Positions 1 through 11,800 of a stretch of DNA of 64,000 nucleotides are shown here, in pieces. This DNA is from Lichenostomus cassidix (Eukaryota; Chordata; Aves; Passeriformes; Meliphagidae). Each line of letters starts with the position of its first letter. The first letter of the stretch is position 1. The stretch is from assembly GCA_008360975.2 (NCBI GenBank), contig CM039189.1, positions 7,630,056-7,694,055 of the forward strand, given 5' to 3'. The position numbers were made by a program, and so were the translations under genes. The notes below the pieces were generated by a model. It had not been told where the DNA came from. It searched no databases and worked only from the letters and a program-made list of their open reading frames with translations.

Positions 1-256
1 AGAAGCATTCTGCAGACAGCATATTGCAGTTCCCTGAAATCAATGAAAAAGGAAAGTGAGTTCTGATCTTTCTCACAAGCATAGTATTTACAGAAAAGCT
101 CTATTTTCAAAAAAGGGAGCAATAACCACACAACTCATTGACTTTCAGCTGAAAACTGAACTGAAAAAGACTATCTTTCCTTCTTTTGGCTGTGTTGTGT
201 GCTCGGCGAGGGCTGGAGTTGGTCTTTGTCCAAATGGCAGTCAAGTGATCAGAAAG

Positions 257-341
257 AGGGCTCGGTGAGTGATGGGCAGAGGTGCCCAAGCCGGGTGTAG
301 TGTAACGCACAAGTGCAATGCAAACACTCTCACCGAGCCCT
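257..341. repeat. inverted repeat, 13-bp arms, in a CpG-retaining patch
   Basis: AGGGCTCGGTGAG at 257-269 pairs perfectly with CTCACCGAGCCCT at 329-341. The intervening ~59 bp contain a second small hairpin (GGGCA GAGG TGCCC, 274-287). A near copy of the left arm, GCTCGGCGAG, occurs at 201-210. No RNA family was recognised. Confidence 0.75.
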
Positions 342-3300
342 TGTGCTCGAGGCAGACTTCAGATAGCGTGTTGACAGCATCAGTCAAAGAAAAATAAAAT
401 TGCAGAGGGACTGTGAAAGGCGCTCTCTGTTCCAATAAAATGGTGTATATAACCTCTGCTTTCTGCGAGCAGTCGCAGTGACACGTGAGGGAAGGGATGC
501 ATGATAATACCAACAGAAAATCCCAGCAGCTCTGGTCGCAGCAGTAATGATACTGAACAACAGTAGCTTAATACGGCTCATTGCTGTGGCGGTTTTACTT
601 AAAAGGTTTTAGTTCAAGTCCTACTCTTTCTCACGAGCAAGTAGCGTTGACTGTTGGTTCAGGCGAGGTTGTGTGCAGCAGAAGTTCTGGTTCAGCTGTT
701 GAGTTGTGGGAACTTAGGCCACTTAACAAAACATAAGTGTATTGTAGGTTGCGTGAAGATCTGGAGAAATGATTATTTGTCGGTTCCAAACTGTGTTACT
801 GACCAGGAATGGGGTTTTCTTGAATAAGAATGCTCCATGTTTCTGTTGCTTTGGTACAGCACCAGAGGATATAGTAGAACTGTGGCTTTGAGAAACATCC
901 CCAGTGTAAGAGATTCTTTTATTTTCATTTTTTAAATTGTGCAGCTGTGCATTAAACAGACTTCTTCGAGGAACTCTGCTTATTTCAGCGGGACAGCTTT
1001 CTAATTAGCTCACACTTGTTAAGCAAGGGTCACAGCTTTGGACCTGATTTCTGTCCCTAAACTGCTCTGAGATATTTGAGGGCTGCACATGAAATAACAG
1101 TGCTATGTATAATTTACAGGGTGTTGTCAGTTGAAAGCTTCTCTGCATTTCAGGTATCCAGCACCGTTCAGGCCAGCTGGCAGTCAGCTCAAGATAATGA
1201 TGGCATGATAGGAAAGACAGTCAGAAGTTGCCAAAACTATTAGATAGCACATCTGCCTGCTGTATGCCAGGATCAGCACTGAGATGCCAGCACCAGTCTC
1301 TTGGGTAGAGATGGAAACATCTTCCAGTGTAATCTATGTGTGTCACAGCTCTTCAGAGACACAAACAATGGATTCAGGTGGCATCGAGGTATTTCCACTG
1401 TGCTTTGTCTTGTTCAGGTTAGTATCACTAGTAACAGCTGTAATATGTGCTAGATGCACCAAAAACAATTAAGACTGTGGCAAACCCGAAATGTAGATTT
1501 GTTCCTAAGAGCATTTCCTTCAAAACTTTTTGATATTTTGATGTCTTCTGTTTGGCTATTGGCACTGAGAGCAGAGCAAGTGTAAGGGGCTGAATGAGAG
1601 CTGGTTTTCATAGAGAAAAATAGCTGTTTTCTGCTTTTATGCTGATAATAGTAGTTCCAGCACTGGCTGTTAGAATGTACTGCTGGCAGGGTGAGAGACA
1701 TGGAGAGACAAGAGGGATCATGTTTCATGGGCCATAAACTGGGGCACACTAAAATAATCCTCTCAGATATGGTCAACTGAATATGAATCCGTGTAATCTT
1801 GAACACACTCTACATGAACTCAGAATTAATCATCAGAAAAAATGAACCCATGAACACAGAGCTAGATGTCAAGAGGAATATTTTGTTCACATGGTGAAAT
1901 ACTCAAGACCAACTTGTGGCATTGTCCTACAAAGAGCATCATAAAATCTAACCCAAAAGATGTCATTATGAATTATTTGCTGAGAGCCTGACTGTCCCTT
2001 GCTCAGTATATTAAGATGCCATGTGGCATTTATTTTTCAAACAGATTAGGATGTGCAAAGTCTATCATTAAATAAATCTCAGCTGGAAACCGGTGATGTT
2101 TTCCCCCCTATAGCAGCCTTAGGCCCTCTAAGACTGATATTTAATAATCCTTTGAATTCATACTTCAAACAACTTGAAAGGTGAGCTTTGGTTCTAATAC
2201 TGACAAGCCTGTGAGTCTGATGTCTCCAAGTCTGGAAAAAAGAGGTGTCTGCTGCTCTGGTGGGGCTCCTTGCCCTGAATGTGGAGTCAGTGATGAGCAT
2301 TGTGGTGATGGTGGGAAAGACAGAGGTTGCAGTATCCTGAAATTCATTCCAAAGTTCAGTCATCACCAAATTTATCAATATACAGGAACATAATGGGACA
2401 AATATGTCCTTCTGGGAGGAAAACTGATTGTGCTGCAGAGGAACAAACCAGTTACTTTGCAAGGAATCCAAGTGAGTGTTTCTTGGGAGAAGGAGTCCCA
2501 GTATCTCATCCACAAAGAAAACATCATCATATAAAACTTTGACTACAGTTGCTTTTTTCCAAAAAAATACAAAACTGTGGAACATTATTGTAGGATTCCC
2601 CAGCCCTTGGTTCATTGTGACTTCAAAGGTCTGGGACCGCTGTACAGATCTCTTATTATCCTCTGTATGATAATGGGGGGATGATGTACACACTTACCAT
2701 CCTCTTTCTGGAGCCCCATGATGTACCTTGGAAAGGAATGAGAGACAGAAGGGAGAGTGAGACTTCTTAATATGCCTCAGGAATTCATGACAGATCTTGA
2801 ATCTCTCAAGGAATGTTTTTCTTGTTTCACTCCATTGGGAATTGGCTCTGACAAAAACATTTTCAGAACGAGTCCCTTTCATTTTCTTGGCCTCTCTATT
2901 GCTCTTGTCACTGACCCAAAGCCTTTTGATTTTTTTTTTCTTTTGACGTTCTTGAGCTAATTGGCCTCAATGAAAAGTAGTTTGTTTCCTGCAGAAATTT
3001 GGCTGTGACAAAAAGTGTGGAGGTTGGGAGAAATCTGGGATTGGCCAGTGCCAAAGGGCTTGTATAGTATCCCAGGACAGTCAGCCAAAATATAGTGTGA
3101 GAGCTTCATAGGTGGAGTTCCGTTGAATGAAAAGTACTGCAGGGTTTGGACACAAAAAGACCAATGGGGCAGCCATGAATTTCATATTTCAGTCAGGATT
3201 ATCTCAGTTTCATCCAGTGAAAGGAGCAGATAATTATTTAACTAGATAATTATGGGCTGAATTCCTTCAAGAGGGCACATTCTCTTGGTGCTTTTACTTA

Positions 3301-5749
3301 CTAACACGGGCCTCTCTTTAAGCAAGAGGATCTTGTCTCCTGTTCATGTTCTGCTCACTTGTAATTGCATGTGCTCAGTGCTCTGGAGCTCTGGTTTCTT
3401 CAAACCAGCTGGCAGTAAGGACCCTAAATTGCACAGAGATGCCTCCTAGGCATTTTTAATTGAATTCAATGGGCTTCTGATCAGGTTGCACTCAAGGAGA
3501 AATTTTTAAGCACTGTAAATGAGAGTAAAGATCAAGGCTGGGCAGCTTTGCAGCCCTAGAAGCAAATTGAGTGCCTTGAGTTGAAGACAGAAGGAAGCAC
3601 AGTTTCCTCATGTACTTTTCTGTAGCATAAATCTCTGACCAGCTCCCTTGGATTCAATGGAAGTCTCCATACTGACTTTAAAGGAAGAAAATGTGATTCT
3701 GTAAAGAGGTATTTTGGCTCTGAACCTCTTGTCCATGGATATGACTTTCACAGCCAGTGAAGGTCCCACCACTGTGTTCAGGCTTTAAGGTACTGAACAC
3801 AGATCTCAAGAAAAAGAGAGAAGCAGAGGATCAGGAGGAATTCATCCACATTAACAGAGACCTGGACTCAGTCTAGAGCAGTGGAAATTATTTATGTCTT
3901 GTTTTGTCGGCTGAACCAGATGATTGAAGGAAAAGTTGTATTGGGTCAATGCCGAACAAAAACGTTTTCATTTTCTCACCAAAACAAAAGTCTGGAAGAA
4001 AATTCAGGCTCTGCAAAGTGTTTAATTTAATGTTCGGGTTTGTGTTCTTTTTGAAATTAAATGTACACATATTCCATTTCAGTAAACCATTGCTGCATAC
4101 TTTGAAATTAAACTGTGATTTTTAAAAAATGTTTGTTTTGTTTTGGAAACACCAAAGGACAGTATTTCAGTATTTTTAAATTCCTCATCAGTATTTCTCA
4201 GTTAATGTAATTTGGGAGCTATTTCGGCTATCACAATTTTTTTTTTTTTTTGGCAGATAAATTACAGAGTTTAAACCATCCTCACCCTGTGTGCACCTAG
4301 ATAGCAGCTCCATCATGAACTCCCTGTTTAATCCTGAGATCCATTAATTTATCTGTGGAGCTGGTACTTAATACACAGACACCCAGCTTGTGGGCATAGC
4401 CAACAGAGATGAGGGAAAGAGAAGATGGGAATGTTCAGTTTGTCCTTAAGGAAGCTTTTCTTTCCTAAAAGTAAAGCCTTAGTTGCAGAGGAATTATTTT
4501 TCTTTTTTATAAATATATATTTTTTTCCAAATAAACTCAGTAATTCCTCTTCCTCTGAGTGATTTCTTTGTGAACTGTCTTTTGTAATCTTTGGGCCAGT
4601 TGCAGTGATGGTTTAAATCAGTGTGACTCAGCTAACACTATTTAGCTTCTAACCCATAATGCTTCAAAACACACGAGCCCTGACTTATCTCAAGCAAATG
4701 ACTGCTTCCCTGGAGCCGGCTGAGGCTGCTGGTGTTATTAAAGTTAAGCAGGAGTCTCCGTGTTCTGCTGTGTTCAGGTTTAAACAGTAAGGTGATGACA
4801 CTTCTCTTTCGCTTTTGTAATTTCTTGGAGTTGTTCTCCTTCCCTTTGGTATGTGTGGTTTAAAAGCAGTCCATCATGTTGCAGACTCTATAAACTGTGG
4901 GTTGCTTAATTTGTGTGATTCATAACACAAGTCAAAAAAAAAAAAGAGCCATCATCATTCTTGGTATTACATCCAGCTCTGTTACCCAGAGCATTGACCT
5001 TGACCAGCTAATGATAGGTATTTAATATATGTGTGTGTCTGTATATATAGATATAAATATTCATTATGTGAGGTCTGAGATCGTAAGGGAGTGCTGGCAG
5101 TGCCAAGTCTTGTTCGATGGTTCAGCCCTCCAGCTGTGCCAAACTCTGGGTTCCCTTAATGTACCATTAAAAAAAACCCCAGGCTTTGCTTGAATGTCAT
5201 CCAGCTTTATTAAGAGAAAGATCAAGCGTAATCTTATTAAGCTTGTCACTCACAAACCATAAGGGTGCAGCCTTGGTGTGTCTGCTCGGTCCACATGTGC
5301 GAACAATTTCGCCTCGTGATACTCAAACAGGGGCTGTTATTCTTTAATGAAGGCTGTGAATAACAGAGCTACAAACTGCAAGCTTGGTGATGTGCTCACA
5401 CACTGGTGTGTTAACAGAAAGGGGTGAAGGCGGGGATTGTTTGTTTGGATTTTAACATGTTCCTCAAGCATGCTCGAACCCACACAACCACAATGTTTTT
5501 CAAAATCCGTTGTGTATATCTTGAGGTTTCTTAACTTCCATAATAACTTACTCAGCTTTTGAATGTGACCATGTGTCGGAGTGGACAGCTGTGTCATGGA
5601 AAACTTCACGGGAGCACTAAATCTCCCTCTTTTTGGTTTCACTAGAAGCCTGCTCCCTGGGCCAATATTATAAGGGGATGTTCAGATAAATCGTGCTTGC
5701 CTTCATTGTTGCTCCTTTTCCCCAGTGTTAACAGCTGGGCAGCAGGAGA

Positions 5750-5815
5750 TAACAGTGGAAACCACTGCTGTTTATACCAGTGTAAAACCAGAGTACTGCA
5801 GTGGGGACTCAAATA
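5750..5815 (+). repeat. possible trace of an ancient amniote repeat
   Basis: GTTTATACCAGTGTAAAACC followed by AGAGTACTGCAGTGGGGAC resembles the TTTACACCAGTGTAAATC-AGAGTAACTCCA block that I associate with old interspersed repeats common in turtles, crocodilians and birds. The match is short and from memory, and the boundaries are arbitrary. Confidence 0.35.
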
Positions 5816-8800
5816 AAATATTTCTTCTTGCTCAAAACATGGATGTATATAAAAATTCTGTGTATTTATATAGAAAAAAAACCTCTAAATTGAAATTAGT
5901 CAGGATGTTTGGCCATGTGGCTGAGAATAGATCTGTGTGGGTAAAACTCACAAAAATAACTTGTAATGAGTGGAATGTAGAGACACATTTAATAGTCTAA
6001 TTGGGAATAAACTTGTAATAAGAAGAACTTCCCACAGACACAGCATATAAGAATGAGTACTTGAGGAATACAGTTTTCCAAGACTTTTAGTCAATTAACT
6101 TTTACATTTGTGAGGCAAGATATTCTTTGTGCTTGGGGATGTGGAGGCTTGATACAACCCAAAGTAGCTTACAAATAGAAGTGTTTGCACAATGAAGGTC
6201 AGCCCTGCTGGGTTGTGATAGGTATTCATACAGCACCTTTGCAGCTGAGAATCTCTAGATACTGCAGGGCTATGTTCTGTTCTTTTCCCACTACACAGAT
6301 GGTGTCTCTGACAGATAAGATTTACTAACCCTTCTGGTACAGCATTTGCCATTCTGGCTGGAAATTCTCCCTCCTTCCACCACAGGACCTTTAGCCAAAG
6401 GACTGTGCGTCCTTCACAAAGCATTTCTTTCTTCTGTTTTGCTTTTAAAGAAAGAAAAAATAATTGAGAAAAGATGCAGCCATATAATTCCCTAATGCTG
6501 TCAGTGTCCTCTGGAGGTCCTTTTTCTAATTTATACCAACATATTTAGTGTCTAAGCTGATCTGATCTGTCATGCCCAGGCAGAGCTGATCCTGGTTTAT
6601 GGCATTTAGATGCACTAAAATGAGTACTTTTTACTCTAGCTTTCTATTATTCCACATCTTTGGCATGCTTTGCATTTCGAAGGAGACAGAGTTCCAGATG
6701 TAGGTGCTCTAGATCTCTTCCCACACCACACGTATCTCAGGGTCTTGTAATACCCTATTCAGCAGCTTAACAAATATAGAGTCTTCCTGCCTTCCTTTTC
6801 TCCTTAAGGACAGGAGTTTGTTGGTTTGATCTGCCCTGTTTTGGGGGTTTGCTTTCCAGTGTTAGGACAGGCATGAATCAAGCAGCAAGCCTTGGGCTTG
6901 GAGTCTAAGGTGGGAAACGAGTCCCAGTTTGCACCTCTCGGAATGCCACAGCAGCAGCATCTGACCCCAGTCTGGGAGAGTACTGTGAGCTCCTGGGACT
7001 TACTTCTCCTGCTTTCCCTCTGTGGGAAGGACCTCAGCCTACAGCCTCAAAGCAGTCCTTGCAAAATCCTGCACTGGTGAGACTCATTATGATGCTGCAA
7101 AGGAATCCTTAGCTGAATTATAAGGCTGAGAATGGTCTTTCAGAGCAGGTTTCCCCTGTGTGGCTGAATGGATTTGGGGATGCCTGATGTAACTTCTGAG
7201 GTGGCAAATGATCTACGTAGCACGAAGCAGTTTTCGATGGAGCAATTAGCTCAAACCTTGCAAGTCGCGCAACTGCGCCAAACTGCCTTTTGAGCAGCGC
7301 CAGCTAAAACCACAGAGCAACACTACATGTAATTGCTTTTAATCCGTGATCAAGGACAAGCTTGGAATGGTGCCTGCTGCGGTGTGCTCTGCTGTGGGGC
7401 AGGAGAGAAAGGGTTGAGTGCAAACTGGAGACCAGCTCGGGTGTGTTGTGCTCAGAAGGGACTTGTCTCAGCAAAACTGCCGGGGATCCAGCAAGAAGAG
7501 GAGACACACACCTGGGCACAGGTAAATCAGGGTCCAGGAGCTCCCTGGAGGACTTGCCCTCAGCTGCTGATGGAGACCATGGAGGGTGTCTTTGCCTCCA
7601 GGTGTTGCACTGTCTGGGCAGCCTCCAGGTGCTACCAGCGCTGGCACTGATTAACCTGGAAGAAAAGGCCATTTCCAGGTTGGGGTGACTCACCTCACCT
7701 TACTCACAGCCTCATTTGTGAACTTTCAGGGGTGTTTTTCTGCAGCAACAGTGACATCCAGTGGCCAGCAGGATTTTTCTGGGAAAAGCATGAACCACAG
7801 ACTGTCTTAACAATGTGAAATTTTTTTACAGACAAAAAAATCCTGACTAAGGAGGCTCAGTTTTGGTTTCCTTGAAGAGTGTCCTTTTTTAAAAGTCTGG
7901 TAAAATGGATTCTGTTTTTCTGTCCTCAGGGAAGAAAGCATCAGTACTCCCTACTCCAGCAAGGATTTTGTCGTTTGTCCATAAACTCCAGGGGGCTGGC
8001 AATTTGCTGAGGAATTGCTGTGTTTTGTGCTAAGGCATCACCACGTTTTTCACTTGTGAGACATCCACAATCCAAATAAACCACGAGAAAGGGGCTCCTG
8101 GAATAGATGAAGAAAGCAGTGTAGTCTGCAGAATAATTGACTGAGAGGTCAAAACCAGAAAGAACAAGCAAGGATCCATGTCCTGCCAACTGGGAGCCTT
8201 TGATTTGTGGTTTTCAAATTTCTTTTCAAACAGAAAATGACAGCTTGTCTTGTAGTTTTTTGAAGTAATTTCACAGATTCGGCAGACATTGCCCCCAACT
8301 AACTTTCCTGGGATGGTTTGATCTCACACTAGAGCAAGATTTCAGTGTTGTTTAATTCAGTTTAGAGCTGTCTTGTGCAAACTAGAGGAAGTGGGGGAAG
8401 CAGGTTCAAAGCAAACACAGTGAAGTGCTGTTTCACACCAGGCTTGATTACATTGTCGACACAGTATATTGTATGAGCCAAATGCAACCATAAGACCGAA
8501 AAAGGACAAATTCAACAGCTCTCTACTGAGCCTACAATGATATGCCATGGCTCTCACCCCTACTTATTGCCTATAACAAACCATTAAGTACATCCTTATT
8601 ACCTGCCAGAAGCTTTTGCCAAAGGCAGGCAAAGGTGCTGCATTTCATAAAGTATTCTGTGTCCTGAGAAAAGCTGAGGTCCCACATGGTCTGGTCCTTG
8701 CTGAGCCTCAGAGATGCCTCCACGAGTTCAGTGAGATACTCTGCGTGCAAAATGCTGTTTTCCTGGCTGAGGGGCTTTCCAAAGCCTGAGCTGCCCTGAG

Positions 8801-11800
8801 CTCAGACTGCACCATGTCCTTGAGGTTTTAGTATCACATTCACAATTACCTCCTTTACAAAGAGGGTGGGAATTACAGAATCTAGTTTCTCCCCACTGCC
8901 CTGCCCTTTGCCTGGCTTTGGCAAGCAGGTCCATGTGCATTCCAGACTAGTTTGGGATGGCTCAGGGGATTAGTGATGGGATATGAAACACCTCTCGGAG
9001 GCTGTCCGGGGGGCCGGCAGTGGCTTCTGTGGAAAGAGCTGATAACTGTGGTTCAGGTGGGAAAGGGTCATCTACTTCAGCAAGGCTGTACTAAGTGAGG
9101 CACCTTAGGCAAAAAAAGAGGCTGCGTTTCCTCACCAATTTCCCCACTGCTTGAGGTGTTGATGACGACTGGCAAAGAATGTACCTTAAGTCAGCATGTT
9201 TCACACCAGACCATCTGCACTTGGGGGATCTGAAGGTCCCAGAGATACCTTCAGCACCCTGAGAGGACTCTAAGATGCTGGCTTTTCTCTGGATTTTCCT
9301 CAGACTCCTCATCTCCTTTTCTTCTGCTGTAGTGATAGGGATGGGTGAAGTTCCCAAGATTTTGTATATTGACGCTGGCCTTTGGAGAGGATCCCGTGAG
9401 GGACACAGAGACATGTTCCCTGTCACACAGCTGCATGTCTGGCACACACCTCCAGTCACACTTTTGTACAGAAAGGTAAATTCCCAACAATATGGTTCAG
9501 TGAGGAGCATGCACCTTAAAAAAAACCAAATAAATAGAAAAAATGAAAAAAGAAAATCACATCTAGTCGTGGCATTCTGCTATAAGGGACGATGGCAATA
9601 ACTACCTTCTGTGCAGTGTCTCAGACTGAGCAAGCCTTGTCTTTACTCACAGTACAACCTGGGGACAAAGCAAATCAAACCTGTATTTCAGCCCTGCCCC
9701 CACAATTTTCCTCCAAGATAGTTTTTGCCCTGGTAAATTGGTACAGCTTATACCAGCAAACACAACCAATACATTTCACAAAATAAGCACTTCAAATCTT
9801 GAGGCTTTGTTGTTTGATTCTCAAGAGATCCTGTGTTTTCTTTAAGAATATGTACTGAAACAGTCATCCTCTGTTGGATTTTCTCTCTGTGGAGAAGAGT
9901 TCTAATGCCATGTAAGTGAAGCAAGAATATTAAATAGCCCAAATGGCCCTACAACCAGCCGAAGCCCAGTTCAACACAGCTCCCTGTCCCTTGCAAACTC
10001 TGGCATGGCAAGAAAGGTGGGGGACAGGGCAGAAAAGGGAATGATGGGGAAGAAGGATGCACTGTGTGCAGTGTTCAGAGGCTTCTGGGCAGTAGCAGGG
10101 TGGCTTGGTGAGCCATAATGCTATGTCTGATAGGCACAGAAGCTAAGGGAGCTCCTTAATCTCACATAGTCAATGGAAAGAGACTTGCACAGAGGGCTTG
10201 TGTTCTTCCCAAACCTGGTATTTGAGACGTTGGAATGAATTGCTCTGTGGAGGTGCCCATCCTATCCAGTGAGACTGACCAGCTCAGACTGGTCGCTTCA
10301 TTTGGAAATGTCTGAGGCAGCTACAAACTGACACAGAGGCCATAGGAGATGCTTGGGAGGTGACCTCAATTCAGCTCTTGCTCATTTTGTTTTTCTTAAC
10401 CTAAGTGAAACAGCTGGTTTAGACTTGGAAGAAAATGGAACTTTCGGGGGTTTTTTTTAAATCATTTTATTGTTTACCACATATATGTTTAGGGCAAGTC
10501 TGCTAGGGAAAGTGCTCCACGACTTCAAAGACAGCAAAGAACTGAGTTGCTGAGCTCACATTGTGGTGCTGCATTGAGTCTGGAAACTCAGCGCTGTGCC
10601 AGCATGAAGTGAGTCCCAAACTGGTAAACTCTGCCCACCTCATGCTGAGCCTGTTGAGGACTGTGCACTGCGCTCCCAGCTGCTTCTAGAGAAGGATTTC
10701 CATGGTGTGACATTTATTTGAGTGCCTCAACAATAGCTCCATACCCCTAACAGGAGGACTGCTCAGAAAGGAAGATCAGAAACTGAGAGACATGGGGGGA
10801 CTTTATTATACCGTGGGGCAACCAGGAAATAGAAGTGTGTGAGAATCTGTCTGCCCTTCAGATTGAGATGCTCCAAGTATAGAATTGCACTGCAGATCTC
10901 AGAGACACCCCAGGGATGCACAAATCTGTGCTCTATTAGCCTGGCGTCAATCTGGAATAACCCCCTCAACTTTTGGCCCCTCGTCGCTCCGTTCTCCCTC
11001 CGGCTACGGTGTGGCCTTTCTCCAGAGCATGTTCTGTAAGTGCTCTCGGGTGAGAAGGGAGAGAGGTGATTACATGCAAGAAAAGAATGAAGGGGAGCCA
11101 TGGGAGGGTTGCTGGACGTTGGAAATGCTGCACGCTTTGGCTTTTTATGTGTTATTGCTCTGATTCCCGTGACTGTCCAAAAGTGGCTATGAGTCAGTTC
11201 CTCACAACTGCATAGAATAACAACATCAAACAAGAGGGAAAATGATTTCTCCATCTGCTTGGAGAAGGGGTGGCATGATGTAAGGAGTCTATGATGAAAG
11301 CCTGCTTTACAAGACCATTGCACGTGGCTTGTGCAAAGTATTTTTTAAGGCATGCTTTGGGCTTGGATACTCCTGCCAAACAGGGGAGGAGGAAAGCTCA
11401 TTCCCTGCTTCTCCAGCTCTCCTTCACAGCTTTTTGCATAATGCTGCAATTTCCAAGTGCAAAACCGTGTCCTGAAGCAGAGCAAAAGCCAAGCAACCTG
11501 GGGTGACAGACTTTTCTGGAAGGTGGGATCTTTGATAGTCCCTTTTGCTTTGGAAAGCCCACAGAGCTCTTGTTTCAAACATGAATACCAGCCTCCAGGA
11601 AGCTTTTGTTAGATCTGGTCTGCCTGAGGTGTGGTAGGGCTGTGTGTCTCATCCTCTGGCACAGTATAGCTTATGTTATTTCATACTGACTGGGGTAGAC
11701 TGGGTAGGGACATTGGGGTCCTTCCAGATGTTTCCAGAGAATTCCCCTGTTGGATCCCCATAAGCACAAATTTTGTTCGTGTTATCAGTAAAATTTAAAA

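Noticed and set aside
7304..7693. Overlapping 105-129-codon frames on both strands
   Set aside because: Open on both strands in a locally GC-rich segment, with no domain and no exon-like splice sites. Treated as chance.
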